Numbered from the stretch's first letter, positions 1 to 8,800 are shown. The stretch: DNA of 64,000 bases from Kumtagia ephedrae (GCF_003012745.1 NZ_PXYK01000029.1:1-64000); one strand, 5' to 3'. A program made the numbers and translations. The notes: generated from the letters alone by a model not told the origin.

Positions 1-55
1 GCGACGCCCCCATGTTGCCGAGGCCGACGACGAGGATTTTGACTTTGTCAGGCAT
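1..55 (-). CDS. NAD(P)-binding dehydrogenase, N-terminal fragment (cut by window edge)
   Basis: Only the first 18 codons are inside the window. They read MPDKVKILVVGLGNMGAS, a beta-strand followed by the GLGNMG dinucleotide-binding loop that opens 6-phosphogluconate/3-hydroxyisobutyrate-type dehydrogenases. The ATG is at 53-55 and transcription runs out of the window to the left. The substrate cannot be told from this fragment; other Rossmann-fold oxidoreductases also start this way. Confidence 0.6.
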   Translation of the reverse strand, partial: MPDKVKILVVGLGNMGAS

Positions 56-101
56 GGTGCCCTCCCGATAGCGCTATAGTTCCATGAAGGTCGGCGCTTC
101 C

Positions 102-260
102 CACCCCCCTCTGTCCTGCCGGACATCTCCCCCGCAAGGGGGGAGATCGGCTATCACCTCCGATTTCGCCAACCGTCGGTGCCGCAGTATGGGCGCCAGC
201 AAAGCGGCCGGCCAATCTCCCCCCTTGCGGGGGAGATGTCCGGCAGGACAGAGGGGGGTG
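102..260. repeat. Long inverted repeat (46-bp perfect arms), family A copy 1
   Basis: Arms at 102-147 and 215-260 are exact reverse complements, separated by a 67-bp spacer. The arm carries the core CTGTCCTGCCGGACATCTCC followed by a C/G tract. The same arm recurs at 63554-63711. It lies upstream of the truncated dehydrogenase gene and downstream of the ABC operon, between genes. The structure resembles the non-autonomous intergenic palindromes common in rhizobial genomes; no transposase is present. Confidence 0.85.
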
Positions 261-312
261 CGAAGAGGCACCAACCGAGCCGCCAGACATCAGTGCCGCT
301 TCAGCGCTCCGA

Positions 313-1470
313 TCACACCGCGTCGTCGAACATATGCGCCCGCACGTTCTCGACATCGATCGCCGCGAACGCGTCGCTCAGCTTGTAGGCGTCGGCGTCG
401 GCCTTGACCTTGGCGTGGTCGAAGTCGTTGGCACCCTTGATCAGCTCGTTGGTGCAGACGTCCTCGACCTTCACCGCCTCCTTGATCTGGCCGAGCTTCA
501 GGGTCAGGTCGAAGAAGCTCTGCCAGCTCGCCATGTCGTGCGAGCCCCAGCCCTCGCGCTTGTCCATGTCGCCGCGGAAGACGTTGTCCTGCTGGAGCAG
601 CGAGGTGGTGCCGAGTTCGGGTCCCGTGTTCTTGGCAAAGGCCGGGAACTGCTCGAACACGGCTTCGACCGCCGCGCGTGGGTTCTGGTGGCCGAATTCG
701 AGACCCATCGCCCAGCCGCGCAGGTATTTTTCCAGGAACGCCTTCCTATCCGGGTCCTCCAGATCGGCGGCGCGCACGACGAAGGTGTTGGCCGGTAGCT
801 TGGATTTCTGCACGCCCAGCCAGTAGTCGAATTTCAGGCCGGTGGCGATCCATTCGGCGCGCAGGCCCTCCCAGGACAGCGCCGCGTCGCCCTGGCCGCC
901 GGCCAGCGCCGTGCCCCAGGTCGGCCAGCCGGCCTCGACATATTTCACCTTGCTGACGTCGACGCCCTGGGCGGCCAGCATCGGATCGGTGATGGCCTGC
1001 CAGGCGGCCGAGCCGAGCAGCATCGTCTTGCCCTCGAGGCCCCTGAGGTCCGTCATGCCCTCGCCCTTGCGGAAGGCGATCGAGAAGGTGTCGCGCGCGC
1101 CCATGTGGAACACGGATTTGAGCTTCATGCCGTTCTGGAGGGCGAAGGAGAACACGCCGGGCGACGGAAAGCCCATGTCGGCCTGGCCGACGTCGACGAA
1201 CTTGACCGTCGCCGTGCCGTCCGACGGGCCGGGCTGCATGTCGGTGTCGAGGTCGCCGAAATAGCCTGCCTTCTTGGCCGCCCAGTAGGGATAGTCGTCG
1301 AGCACCTCGAGCGTGCCGCGCGGCGATATCCAGGTGAATTTTTCGTAGGGAGCCGCCTCGGCGCGGCCGAACAGGCCGGAGGTGCCGAGCGCGGTCGCCG
1401 TCACCAGGCCGGTGCCGGTCACCTGCAGGAAATAGCGGCGGCTCATCGCGCCGGCAAAAGGTCTCGTCAT
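313..1470 (-). CDS. ABC transporter substrate-binding protein, NMT1/THI5-like (Tat-exported)
   Basis: A 385-aa periplasmic binding protein of the nitrate/sulfonate/taurine type. Residues 9-35 hold a twin-arginine signal (SRRYFLQ followed by a hydrophobic stretch ending AEA), so export by Tat in folded form is predicted. The start is supported by GGGAG eight bases upstream of the ATG at 1470. It is the last gene of a three-gene unit with permease and ATPase upstream (64-bp gap). The ligand is not evident: NMT1-like proteins bind thiamine precursors, sulfonates, nitrate or aromatic acids. Regulation by the divergent RpiR protein is an inference from position. Confidence 0.85.
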   Translation of the reverse strand: MTRPFAGAMSRRYFLQVTGTGLVTATALGTSGLFGRAEAAPYEKFTWISPRGTLEVLDDYPYWAAKKAGYFGDLDTDMQPGPSDGTATVKFVDVGQADMGFPSPGVFSFALQNGMKLKSVFHMGARDTFSIAFRKGEGMTDLRGLEGKTMLLGSAAWQAITDPMLAAQGVDVSKVKYVEAGWPTWGTALAGGQGDAALSWEGLRAEWIATGLKFDYWLGVQKSKLPANTFVVRAADLEDPDRKAFLEKYLRGWAMGLEFGHQNPRAAVEAVFEQFPAFAKNTGPELGTTSLLQQDNVFRGDMDKREGWGSHDMASWQSFFDLTLKLGQIKEAVKVEDVCTNELIKGANDFDHAKVKADADAYKLSDAFAAIDVENVRAHMFDDAV

Positions 1471-1534
1471 GTCATTCTCCCATTGTCGTTGACGCTCGTG
1501 TTCTTGTCTTCTTCGCGCCGGTGGCTCCTGTCGG

Positions 1535-2380
1535 TCAGGCCTCCCAGCTCGCCCATTTCTTCCCGATCAGGAAGAACAGCACGTAGATCAGGATGCCGAG
1601 GATGGAGAGGATCAGCACCACGGCGAAGAACTGCGGCATCTGGATCATCGAGGAATAGGTGGTGAGGCGGTTGCCGAGACCGAAGCCGCCGCCCACCATC
1701 TCGGCGCCGACGGCGGTCAGCAGACCGAAGATCGCGCCGATCATCAGCCCGACCAGGATCATCGGCAGCGCCATCGGCGCCCTGATCTTCCAGAAGATCT
1801 GCAGCGTGCTCGCGCCATAGGAGCGGGCGAGCGCGATCTTGGCGCTGTCGACGCGGCGGAAGCCGGTGGCGGCGTTGATCATCACCATCGGCCCGGCGGC
1901 CAGCGCCACCGCGATGATGCGCGGCGTGTAGCCGAAGCCGAAGCGCAGGATCAGCAGCGGCACCAGCGCCAGCATCGGCGTGGTGACGAGCAGCAGGATG
2001 TAGGGTGCGACGATCTTTTCGGCGAAGGGGAACTGGGTCACCACCGCCGCAAGGATGAGGCCGACGACCGCGCCGATGGCGAAGCCGGACAGCAGCTCCA
2101 CCAGCGTGTAGCCGAGATGCGGCGCGATCAGCGGGAACTCGTCGAACAGCGCCCAGGCGATCAGGCTCGGCGGCGGCATGATGTATTGCGGCACCTCGAA
2201 GAAGCGCAGCGCGAACTCCAGCCCGCCGATGACGATCACCGCCACCACGACGATCGCCGCCACCTCGCGGCCCGACTTCACGCCCGGCCCGCCGGAGAAG
2301 GCGGAAAGGTTGGTCAGGCTGACGTCCCGCCCGTCGCCCGCCTTGGCCTTGTGGAACTCCGGAATGGCGTCGCTGCTCAC
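1535..2380 (-). CDS. ABC transporter permease, taurine/nitrate type
   Basis: A 281-aa inner-membrane protein with about six hydrophobic segments (residues roughly 40-60, 95-125, 130-150, 160-180, 215-240, 250-275) and the EAA-like cytoplasmic loop (ARSYGASTLQIFWKIRAPMA) typical of SsuC/TauC permeases. It lies between the ATPase gene (12-bp gap upstream) and the binding-protein gene. It forms the channel of the uptake system; the transported compound is unknown. Confidence 0.88.
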   Translation of the reverse strand: MSSDAIPEFHKAKAGDGRDVSLTNLSAFSGGPGVKSGREVAAIVVVAVIVIGGLEFALRFFEVPQYIMPPPSLIAWALFDEFPLIAPHLGYTLVELLSGFAIGAVVGLILAAVVTQFPFAEKIVAPYILLLVTTPMLALVPLLILRFGFGYTPRIIAVALAAGPMVMINAATGFRRVDSAKIALARSYGASTLQIFWKIRAPMALPMILVGLMIGAIFGLLTAVGAEMVGGGFGLGNRLTTYSSMIQMPQFFAVVLILSILGILIYVLFFLIGKKWASWEA

Positions 2381-2392
2381 GTTTCGGATCCC

Positions 2393-3205
2393 TCAAGCCG
2401 CGGTTTCGGCCGGCCGGCGCGCCTTGGTGCCGGCGCGGCCGCCGACGATGTCCATCTTGATGGCGTTGGTGAGATCGAAGACCTCTCTGGTCGCCATGAT
2501 CTCCATGGAGCGCGGCCGCGGGAACGGCACCGGATACTCCTTCGCCACCCGCCCCGGCCGCGGCGACAGCACGATCACCCGGTCGGACAGGAAGATCGCC
2601 TCCTCGATCGAATGGGTGATGAAGACGATGGTGGTGGGTGCGTCCAGCCAGATCTCCTCGACCAGCCGGTTCATCTCGTCGCGGGTGAAGCTGTCGAGCG
2701 CGCCGAACGGCTCGTCCATCAAGAGCACCGACGGCTTCAGCGACAGCGCCCGCACGATGGCGGCGCGCTGCTGCATGCCGCCGGACAGCTCGCGCGGGAA
2801 TTTTCCGCCGAAGCCGTCGAGGCCGACGCGGTCGAGCAGGTGCGCGATCCAGGCGCGGTCCGGCTTCTCGCCCTTGATCTCGAAGGGAAAATTGATGTTG
2901 GCGTCGAGATTGCGCCAGGGCAGCAGATTGGCTTCCTGGAAGACAAGACCGATGTCGGGATGCGGGCCGGTGACCGGCTTGCCGTCGAGCAGGATCTCGC
3001 CGTCCGAAAGGCCGTGCAGGCCGGACATCGACCACAGCAGCGTGGTCTTGCCGCAGCCGGACGGGCCTACGACCGAGACGATCTCGTTGGCGGCGACGTG
3101 GAGGGTGCAGCGGTCCAGCGCCAGCAGGTCGCCCGACGCCGTGTGGTAGATCTTGGTCGCTTCCCGCACGCCAAGCTTCGGGGTCTTTGCATCGCCCGTG
3201 TTCAT
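2393..3205 (-). CDS. ABC transporter ATP-binding protein, taurine/nitrate type
   Basis: A 270-aa nucleotide-binding subunit of the SsuB/TauB/NrtD class. Walker A is GPSGCGKTT (about residue 48), the Q-loop is in VFQEANLLPW, the signature is LSGGMQQR (about 142), Walker B is VLLMDEPFGALD (about 160), and the switch His is in ITHSIEEA. It is the first gene of the operon. A GAGGGG stretch precedes the ATG. The 304-bp region upstream, shared with the divergent regulator, holds two similar candidate operator sites. Confidence 0.9.
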   Translation of the reverse strand: MNTGDAKTPKLGVREATKIYHTASGDLLALDRCTLHVAANEIVSVVGPSGCGKTTLLWSMSGLHGLSDGEILLDGKPVTGPHPDIGLVFQEANLLPWRNLDANINFPFEIKGEKPDRAWIAHLLDRVGLDGFGGKFPRELSGGMQQRAAIVRALSLKPSVLLMDEPFGALDSFTRDEMNRLVEEIWLDAPTTIVFITHSIEEAIFLSDRVIVLSPRPGRVAKEYPVPFPRPRSMEIMATREVFDLTNAIKMDIVGGRAGTKARRPAETAA

Positions 3206-3262
3206 CCGCCCCTCGGAGAATGCGCGACGACCTCATGGATCGTCCGTCCGCGAAAATCAGTG

Positions 3263-3280
3263 TGTAACTATCCTACTTCC
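3263..3280. promoter_or_regulatory. Candidate RpiR operator, site 1
   Basis: TGTAACTATCCTACTTCC matches site 2 (3374-3391) at 14 of 18 positions in the same orientation. The core GTA-N7-TAC is an imperfect palindrome, as seen for several RpiR-family operators such as HexR. It lies 58 bp upstream of the ABC ATPase start. Assignment to the neighbouring regulator is inference. Confidence 0.4.
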
Positions 3281-3373
3281 CTGTCAAGGCGCCAACCGCT
3301 GCCGCGACGCGCAAGGCCCCACGATATCCATTATCTATTTGATTTTGCATATCTATCCGTTTCTTGAAAAGCA

Positions 3374-3391
3374 TGTTACTTTCCTACATAC
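3374..3391. promoter_or_regulatory. Candidate RpiR operator, site 2
   Basis: TGTTACTTTCCTACATAC repeats site 1 in direct orientation with start-to-start spacing of 111 bp. It lies 118 bp upstream of the chosen start of the RpiR-type gene, so autoregulation together with control of the transporter is plausible. No transcription start is known. Confidence 0.4.
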
Positions 3392-3509
3392 TGATTGCGC
3401 GACAGCGCCCTACGCTGCCCCTCCCCTTCCCGCCGTCGCGACGATCGCGGCCGGACATGGTAGGGCTCGGCAACGGCGCGACACGCGCGGCAATGAACGA
3501 GGCGCACCG

Positions 3510-4451
3510 ATGACCGAAGCTCAAGGCGATGTCCGGCGGAGCGCAAGCGACGCCGCGGCCGGCCACGCGCCGCGCATTCCCGACATCATCTCGCAGGTGA
3601 AAGATTCCTACGCCGATCTTCGGCCGGCGGAGCGTCGCGTGGCGGACGTCGTGCTCGACGATGTCCAGTTCGCGGTCGACGCCTCCAACGCGGCGCTGGC
3701 CGCGCGGGCGCGCGTCAGCGAGCCGACGGTCACCCGCTTCTGCCGCGCCATCGGCTGCGACGGCGTGCGCGACTTCAAGCTGAAGCTGGCGCAGAGCCTG
3801 GTGGTCGGCTCGCTCTATCTCGCCAAGCCGCCGGCCACCGCCGGCAGCGACAACGGCATGCCGTTCTGGAGCGCCGTGTTCGGCGAGGCGCAGCGGGCGC
3901 TGCACGAGGTCGAGCGGCAGCTCGACCCGGCCGAACTGCAGAAGGCGGCCGAGCTGATCGCCAGGGCGCGCCAGGTCGCGGTGTTCGGCCTCGGCGGCAG
4001 TTCCTCCGCATTGGCGCAGGAGACGCAGTACCGGCTGTTCCGCTACGGCGTCACCGTCAGCGCCCACAGCGACCCCTACCTCATGCGCATGACCGCCTCG
4101 ACGCTGAAGCCGGGCGACCTCGTCATCGCCATCTCGGCGACCGGGCGCACGCGCGAGGTCATCGAGGCGGTCGAGCTGGCGAAGCACTATCGCGCCTCCG
4201 CCATCGGCGTGACCGCGCCCGACACCGAGCTGGCGCGGGCCTGCGACGTCCGCCTGACCGCATCGATCCCCGAATATCCGGACACGCTGAAGCCGACGGC
4301 GTCGCGCTACGCCTTCCTGGCGATCGTCGACCTGATGGCGGTGGCCGCCGGCTACAAGCTCGACGCCCCGGCGCGCGAGACGCTGCGGCGCATCAAGTAC
4401 ACGATCCAGTTGCACCGCGCCGGCAAGGAGATGGAGCCGCTGGGGGATTGA
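3510..4451 (+). CDS. MurR/RpiR-family transcriptional regulator
   Basis: A 313-aa protein with an N-terminal helix-turn-helix of the RpiR type (about residues 25-100; the recognition segment contains ARVSEPTVTRFCRAIGC) and a C-terminal SIS phosphosugar-binding domain (about 145-275; AVFGLGGSSSALAQ and AISATGRTREVIEA). The frame is open further upstream, but the ATG at 3510 gives a protein of normal family length and avoids an Ala/Arg-rich leader. RpiR proteins usually sense a sugar phosphate. It is divergent from the ABC operon and presumably controls it, though that transporter is not a sugar-type system, so the effector is unclear. Confidence 0.88.
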   Translation: MTEAQGDVRRSASDAAAGHAPRIPDIISQVKDSYADLRPAERRVADVVLDDVQFAVDASNAALAARARVSEPTVTRFCRAIGCDGVRDFKLKLAQSLVVGSLYLAKPPATAGSDNGMPFWSAVFGEAQRALHEVERQLDPAELQKAAELIARARQVAVFGLGGSSSALAQETQYRLFRYGVTVSAHSDPYLMRMTASTLKPGDLVIAISATGRTREVIEAVELAKHYRASAIGVTAPDTELARACDVRLTASIPEYPDTLKPTASRYAFLAIVDLMAVAAGYKLDAPARETLRRIKYTIQLHRAGKEMEPLGD

Positions 4452-4471
4452 GGGCGTCGCCGCGAGAATGC

Positions 4472-4981
4472 CTACCGCACCCGCCGCCGCTCCGAGGCCG
4501 GCTGGAAGGCGATGCGCGCGTGGTAGCGGCAATAGGGCCCGTTCTCGGCGCAGTCGTTGCCGCAGAAGTGGAAGCCTTCGGCCAGCGGATCGCCGATCGG
4601 CCATTTGCAGGTCCGCTCGTTGAGCTGGATGAGCTGCAGGTTGCGCGAGATCGGAACGACGACGTTCTCCTCGTTGCGGACGCGCTCGCGCACCAGCGGC
4701 TCGGCGTCGAACTGCGTCTGCAGGGCGGTGGCGCCGAACGAGGAGGGAGCGGGCCGCGGCGCGGGGGCCGGGCGCGGCGCCTTGACCGTCGGCTGCGCGG
4801 GCTTCTTCTGCCGCGGGGTGGCCGTCTGCGTGCGGCCGCGGCCCGACAGCTTCAGGCGGTGGACCTTGCCGATCACCGCGTTGCGGCTGACCCCGCCAAG
4901 CTGGGCTGCGATCTGGCTGGCGCTCAATCCCTCGGCCCATAGCTTTCGGAGGGTCTCGACACGCTCGTCCGTCCAAATCAT
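4472..4981 (-). CDS. gcrA: Cell-cycle regulator GcrA
   Basis: A 169-aa protein. Residues 1-45 (starting MIWTDERVETLRKLWAEG, then QLGGVSRNAVIGKVHRLKL) are the GcrA DNA-binding domain, which binds sigma70 and acts at promoters carrying CcrM-methylated GANTC. A basic Pro/Ala linker follows, then a Cys-rich C-terminus (CKWPIGDP and FHFCGNDCAENGPYCRYH). The ATG at 4979-4981 was chosen because the family begins with MxWTDER; 25 further in-frame codons upstream look non-coding. It is convergent with the RpiR gene. The upstream region carries five GANTC sites, suggesting control by DNA methylation. Confidence 0.96.
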   Translation of the reverse strand: MIWTDERVETLRKLWAEGLSASQIAAQLGGVSRNAVIGKVHRLKLSGRGRTQTATPRQKKPAQPTVKAPRPAPAPRPAPSSFGATALQTQFDAEPLVRERVRNEENVVVPISRNLQLIQLNERTCKWPIGDPLAEGFHFCGNDCAENGPYCRYHARIAFQPASERRRVR

Positions 4982-5014
4982 GGTCTTGCTCCTGCGCCGC
5001 CCGTGCGGGCGTCC

Positions 5015-5211
5015 GAATCCGTCAACACCCCGGCCACCGCCGGGTCGACACCACATATATATGTGTGGGTAGGCCGCCGCACGAAATCTAGTTATCTCGT
5101 AGTCTTTAAGTACCGTATTGACTGACTCCGTGACAAGAGTCCGTCATGCAACACGAATCAGAAAATTGGGTTTTCCCCAACTTGCCGACAAGTTGGCGGA
5201 ACGGCCGACTC
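5015..5211. promoter_or_regulatory. GANTC (CcrM methylation) cluster in the gcrA-argD divergent region
   Basis: GANTC occurs at 5015-5019, 5124-5128, 5137-5141, 5155-5159 and 5207-5211. Such sites are normally sparse in high-GC alphaproteobacterial DNA. In Caulobacter, GcrA activates or represses promoters through methylated GANTC. A perfect 14-bp palindrome, CACATATATATGTG, lies inside the cluster at 5052-5065, about 70 bp upstream of the gcrA start. The regulatory role is an inference. Confidence 0.5.
5177..5196 (+). promoter_or_regulatory. Leader hairpin upstream of argD
   Basis: CCAACTTG and CAAGTTGG (5177-5184 and 5189-5196) form an 8-bp perfect stem with a 4-base loop. It lies about 75 bp upstream of the terminator-like hairpin at 5270-5292. 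It could be part of an argD leader structure or an operator; the sequence alone does not decide. Confidence 0.3.
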
Positions 5212-5269
5212 CACTGCGGCCGACGTTTCCGTTGACTTCACGGCCGAAAACTCCAATATGCTCGGCGAG

Positions 5270-5292
5270 GCCGCCGTTTTGGCGGCTTTTTT
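5270..5292 (+). terminator. Intrinsic terminator in the argD leader (possible attenuator)
   Basis: GCCGCC, loop GTTTT, GGCGGC and then TTTTTT form a classical factor-independent terminator on the plus strand. It ends 23 bases before the argD ATG at 5316. No plus-strand gene lies upstream that it would terminate: the neighbour gcrA is on the other strand. The simplest reading is an attenuator controlling argDF, but it could also block readthrough from an unseen small transcript. Confidence 0.6.
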
Positions 5293-5315
5293 GATTTCTT
5301 CGAGGACGCATGCCC

Positions 5316-6503
5316 ATGAGCGGATCGGCGCTTTTCGAGACTTTCGCCCGCGCTCCCCTGTCGTTCGAGCGCGGCGAGGGATGCTGGCTGATCGACGAGC
5401 GCGGACAGCGATATCTCGACTTCGCCGGCGGCATCGCCGTCAACTCGCTGGGCCACAGCCACCCCGCTTTGGTAAGCGCGCTGACCGAGCAGGCGCAGAA
5501 GCTCTGGCACGTCTCCAATCTATACGAGATCCCGGGCCAGCGCCGGCTGGCCGAGCGGCTTGTGGCCAACAGCTTCGCCGACAAGGTGTTCTTCACCAAT
5601 TCCGGCGCCGAGGCGCTGGAATGCGCCATCAAGACGGCGCGCCGCTACCAGTATGTCTCCGGCCATCCCGAGCGCTTCCGCACCATCACCTTCGAGGGCG
5701 CCTTCCACGGCCGGACGCTGGCGACCATCGCCGCCGGCGGCCAGGCGAAATATCTGGAAGGTTTCGGCCCCAAGGTGGACGGCTTCGATCAGGTTCCGTT
5801 CGGCGACATGGAAGCCCTGGAGAAGGCGATCGGGCCCGAAACGGCGGCGATCCTGATCGAGCCGGTGCAGGGTGAGGGTGGGGTGCGCGAGGTGCCGACG
5901 GCCATGCTGAAGCGCCTGCGCGAGCTGTGCGACCAGCACGGCCTGCTGCTCGTCTACGACGAGGTGCAGTGCGGCATCGGCCGGACCGGCAAGCTGTTCG
6001 CCTATGAGCGCGCCGGCGTCGCGCCCGATCTGATGGCGATCGCCAAGGGCATCGGCGGCGGTTTTCCGATGGGCGCCTGCCTGGCGACCGACGACGCGGC
6101 CTCCGGCATGACGCCCGGCGTGCACGGCACCACCTTCGGCGGCAATCCGCTCGCCATGGCGGTCGGCAATGCCGTGCTCGACGTGGTGCTGGCGGACGGT
6201 TTCCTCGACGAGGTCGCACGCAAGGCGCTGCTGTTCAAGCAGGGCCTGGCCGGGCTTGCCGACGAGTTCCCCGAGGTGATCGAGGAGGTGCGCGGCGCCG
6301 GGCTGCTGCTCGGCATCAAGTGCCGCCAGCCCAACGCCAAGGTGTCGGCGGCGCTGCGCGACGAGAAGCTGCTCACCGTCCCGGCGGGCGACAACGTCGT
6401 GCGCCTGCTGCCGCCGCTGATCGTCGGCGACGAGGAGATCCGCGACGCGCTCGGCCGCATCCGCGCCGCCGCCGCCCGGCTGTCCACGTCTGCCGCCGCG
6501 TGA
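5316..6503 (+). CDS. argD: Acetylornithine aminotransferase (class III)
   Basis: A 395-aa PLP enzyme that transaminates N-acetylglutamate semialdehyde in arginine synthesis; many homologues also serve in lysine synthesis. Family markers are [17 protein letters not shown] (about residue 93), the [18 protein letters not shown] stretch (about 215) and the PLP lysine in [14 protein letters not shown] (about 245). An in-frame ATG at 5310 is possible, but GAGGA lies only 3 bases from it and 9 bases from 5316, so 5316 is preferred. It is followed by argF after 13 bp. A terminator-like hairpin precedes it. Confidence 0.93.
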   Translation: MSGSALFETFARAPLSFERGEGCWLIDERGQRYLDFAGGIAVNSLGHSHPALVSALTEQAQKLWHVSNLYEIPGQRRLAERLVANSFADKVFFTNSGAEALECAIKTARRYQYVSGHPERFRTITFEGAFHGRTLATIAAGGQAKYLEGFGPKVDGFDQVPFGDMEALEKAIGPETAAILIEPVQGEGGVREVPTAMLKRLRELCDQHGLLLVYDEVQCGIGRTGKLFAYERAGVAPDLMAIAKGIGGGFPMGACLATDDAASGMTPGVHGTTFGGNPLAMAVGNAVLDVVLADGFLDEVARKALLFKQGLAGLADEFPEVIEEVRGAGLLLGIKCRQPNAKVSAALRDEKLLTVPAGDNVVRLLPPLIVGDEEIRDALGRIRAAAARLSTSAAA

Positions 6504-6516
6504 CGGGACGGCGCCC

Positions 6517-7434
6517 ATGACCAGCGACATCAGGCATTTCACCGACCTGTCGGCCGTCCCGGCGGCGGAGCTGCGCTCCATGCTGACCGACGCCGGCGCC
6601 CGCAAGGCCGAGATCAAGGCCGGCCGCCGCTCGCGCCCGCTGGAAGGCAAGGTGCTCGCCATGATCTTCGACAAGCCGTCGACGCGCACCCGCGTCTCCT
6701 TCGACGTCGGCATGCGCCAGCTCGGCGGCGAGACCATCATGCTGACCGGCACCGAGATGCAGCTCGGCCGCAGCGAGACCATCGCCGACACCGCAAAAGT
6801 GCTGTCGCGCTATGTCGACGCCATCATGATCCGCACCACCCAGCACGAGCGGCTGCTGGAGCTGACCGAGAACGCCACCGTGCCGGTGATCAACGGGCTG
6901 ACCGACGATACCCATCCCTGCCAGCTCATGGCCGATATCATGACCTTCGAGGAGCATCGCGGCCCGGTCGCCGGGAAGACCTTCGCCTGGGTCGGCGACG
7001 GCAACAACGTGCTGCATTCGCTGCTGGAGGCCTCGGCCCGCTTCGACTTCAACCTGCGCATCGCCGTGCCGGAAGGCAGCGAACCGGCGGACCGATATGT
7101 CGACTGGAGCAAGGCCAATGGCGGCGACATCCGCCTGACCCGCTCGGCCGAGGAGGCGGTGGAGGACGTCGACTGCGTCGTCACCGACTGCTGGGTGTCG
7201 ATGGGCCAGGAGCACCGCGCCCGCGGCCACAACGTGTTCCTGCCCTACCAGGTCAACGAGCGGCTGATGCAGCGGGCCAGGCCCGACGCGCTGTTCATGC
7301 ACTGCCTGCCGGCGCATCGCGGCGAGGAGGTCACCGACGCGGTGATCGACGGGCCGCATTCGGTGGTGTTCGACGAGGCCGAGAACCGGCTGCACGCCCA
7401 GAAGGCGGTGCTCGCCTGGTGCCTGCGCGCTTGA
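6517..7434 (+). CDS. argF: Ornithine carbamoyltransferase
   Basis: A 305-aa enzyme forming citrulline from ornithine and carbamoyl phosphate. The carbamoyl-phosphate loop is [13 protein letters not shown] (about residue 50), HPCQLMAD (about 131) is the second substrate motif, and [12 protein letters not shown] (about 261) carries the ornithine-binding Cys. Full family length. The gene lies 13 bp after argD and is almost certainly cotranscribed with it. Confidence 0.95.
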   Translation: MTSDIRHFTDLSAVPAAELRSMLTDAGARKAEIKAGRRSRPLEGKVLAMIFDKPSTRTRVSFDVGMRQLGGETIMLTGTEMQLGRSETIADTAKVLSRYVDAIMIRTTQHERLLELTENATVPVINGLTDDTHPCQLMADIMTFEEHRGPVAGKTFAWVGDGNNVLHSLLEASARFDFNLRIAVPEGSEPADRYVDWSKANGGDIRLTRSAEEAVEDVDCVVTDCWVSMGQEHRARGHNVFLPYQVNERLMQRARPDALFMHCLPAHRGEEVTDAVIDGPHSVVFDEAENRLHAQKAVLAWCLRA

Positions 7435-7536
7435 ACGGTCTCGCCGGCGCGCCTATCTCTGCGGCATCACCCCGAAAGTGAACGCAATGCCTGCGGCGGC
7501 CATGACCGGCACCGCATGGCCAAGGGATTTGGTGCG

Positions 7537-8532
7537 ATGACGGACAAGCAGCGCAGGCTCGGCGAGATCGGCTTTGCCGGCGACGACGACGTGGTGCCCT
7601 TCGAGGTGGAGGCGCTCGACGTGCGCGGCCGCGTCGTCCAGCTCGGCGCCATGCTCGACCGGATTCTTGCCCGCCACGCCTATCCCGAGCCGGTGGCGCG
7701 GCTGGTCGCCGAGGCCTGCCTGGTCACCGTGCTGCTCGGCACGTCGCTGAAATTCGACGGAAAATTCATCCTGCAGACGCGCAGCGACGGGCCGGTCGAC
7801 ATGGTCGTCGCCGACTTCGCGACGCCGTCGTCGCTGCGCGCCTATGCGCGTTTCGACGAGGAACGGCTGGCCGCGGCGATCGCCGCCGGCGAGGATGCGC
7901 CGGAAAAGCTGCTGGGTGCCGGCGTGCTGGCGCTCACCATCGACCAGGGCGACCACACGCAGCGCTACCAGGGCATCGTGGCCCTCGACGGCACCGGCCT
8001 GCAGGAGGCGGCGAAGGCCTACTTCCGCCAGTCCGAGCAGATCCCGACCGACGTGAAGCTGTCGGTCGGCAAGCTGGTGCTGCCCGGCGAGGGCGGCAGC
8101 CGCGAGCATTGGCGGGCCGGCGGGCTGCTGGCGCAGTTTCTGCCGAAGTCGGCCGAGCGCAGGCACGCGCCGGACCTGCCCGGCGGCGACGGCGATCCGC
8201 TCGCCTCGCCGCAGGAAGTCGCGGACGCCTCCTGGCAGGAGCTGCTGGCGCTGGTCGCCACCGTCGAGCACGAGGAACTGCTCGACCCGAAGGTCGGCTC
8301 CGAGCGGCTGCTCTACCGGCTCTTCAACGAGCATGGCGTGCGCGTCTTCGAGGGCACGGCGGTCGAGGACCGCTGCTCCTGCTCGGAAGAGCGCATCCGC
8401 GGCATCCTCGCCGGCTTCACCGCCGAGGAGATCGAGGAGTCCGTCGAGGACGGCGTGATCCGCGTCAACTGCGAGTTCTGCTCGAAGGCCTACGCGTTCC
8501 AGCCGTCGGAGTTTTCTTCGGCGGAGGCGTGA
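7537..8532 (+). CDS. hslO: Redox-regulated chaperone Hsp33
   Basis: A 331-aa cytoplasmic holdase activated by oxidation. The C-terminal redox switch has the full zinc-binding set: CSC at about residue 285, a 29-residue gap, then CEFC. The N-terminal body contains VPFEVEALDVRGRVVQLG, typical of the family. An ATG at 7516 is in frame; 7537 is preferred because AAGGGA lies 10-11 bases upstream. It follows argDF on the same strand after about 100 bp, an order common in alphaproteobacteria. Confidence 0.93.
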   Translation: MTDKQRRLGEIGFAGDDDVVPFEVEALDVRGRVVQLGAMLDRILARHAYPEPVARLVAEACLVTVLLGTSLKFDGKFILQTRSDGPVDMVVADFATPSSLRAYARFDEERLAAAIAAGEDAPEKLLGAGVLALTIDQGDHTQRYQGIVALDGTGLQEAAKAYFRQSEQIPTDVKLSVGKLVLPGEGGSREHWRAGGLLAQFLPKSAERRHAPDLPGGDGDPLASPQEVADASWQELLALVATVEHEELLDPKVGSERLLYRLFNEHGVRVFEGTAVEDRCSCSEERIRGILAGFTAEEIEESVEDGVIRVNCEFCSKAYAFQPSEFSSAEA

Positions 8533-8566
8533 AGGCCCACCAGGCCGTCCGGGGCGTATCGCCCGC

Positions 8567-8650
8567 TTACGCCTGGGCGGCCTGGCACTCGCGCAGCTTC
8601 TCGAAGGCTGCGTTGGTGCCGGTGAGGTTCAGGACGAGCGAGTGCGGCAT
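8567..8650 (-). pseudogene. Possible C-terminal remnant of a secreted protein gene
   Basis: The minus strand encodes MPHSLVLNLTGTNAAFEKL and then RECQAAQA before a stop. This looks like the closing strand-helix-Cys motif of small exported rhizobial proteins (beta-strand, Gly-Thr-Ala-Ala-Phe, helix, terminal Cys). Nothing recognisable precedes it, and the long antisense frame upstream is only the shadow of the gene at 8801. It may equally be chance. Confidence 0.25.
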
Positions 8651-8800
8651 TGCCGCCCAGGCCGGACGGCTTGGCGTGTCCGGTATTTGACGAGAAGTGT
8701 AATTTACCCGCTCAATCACCGTTAAGCTTGACGCGAGTGAGCGCTTTCGCTGGCGCAAACCTTTGATATCGTTTGTGCTTCTCATCAACGGAGCACTTCG

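Noticed and set aside
5258-5320. An arginine leader peptide for attenuation upstream of argD.
   Set aside because: The ATG at 5258 opens a frame that runs on past the argD start and has no run of Arg codons before the terminator stem.
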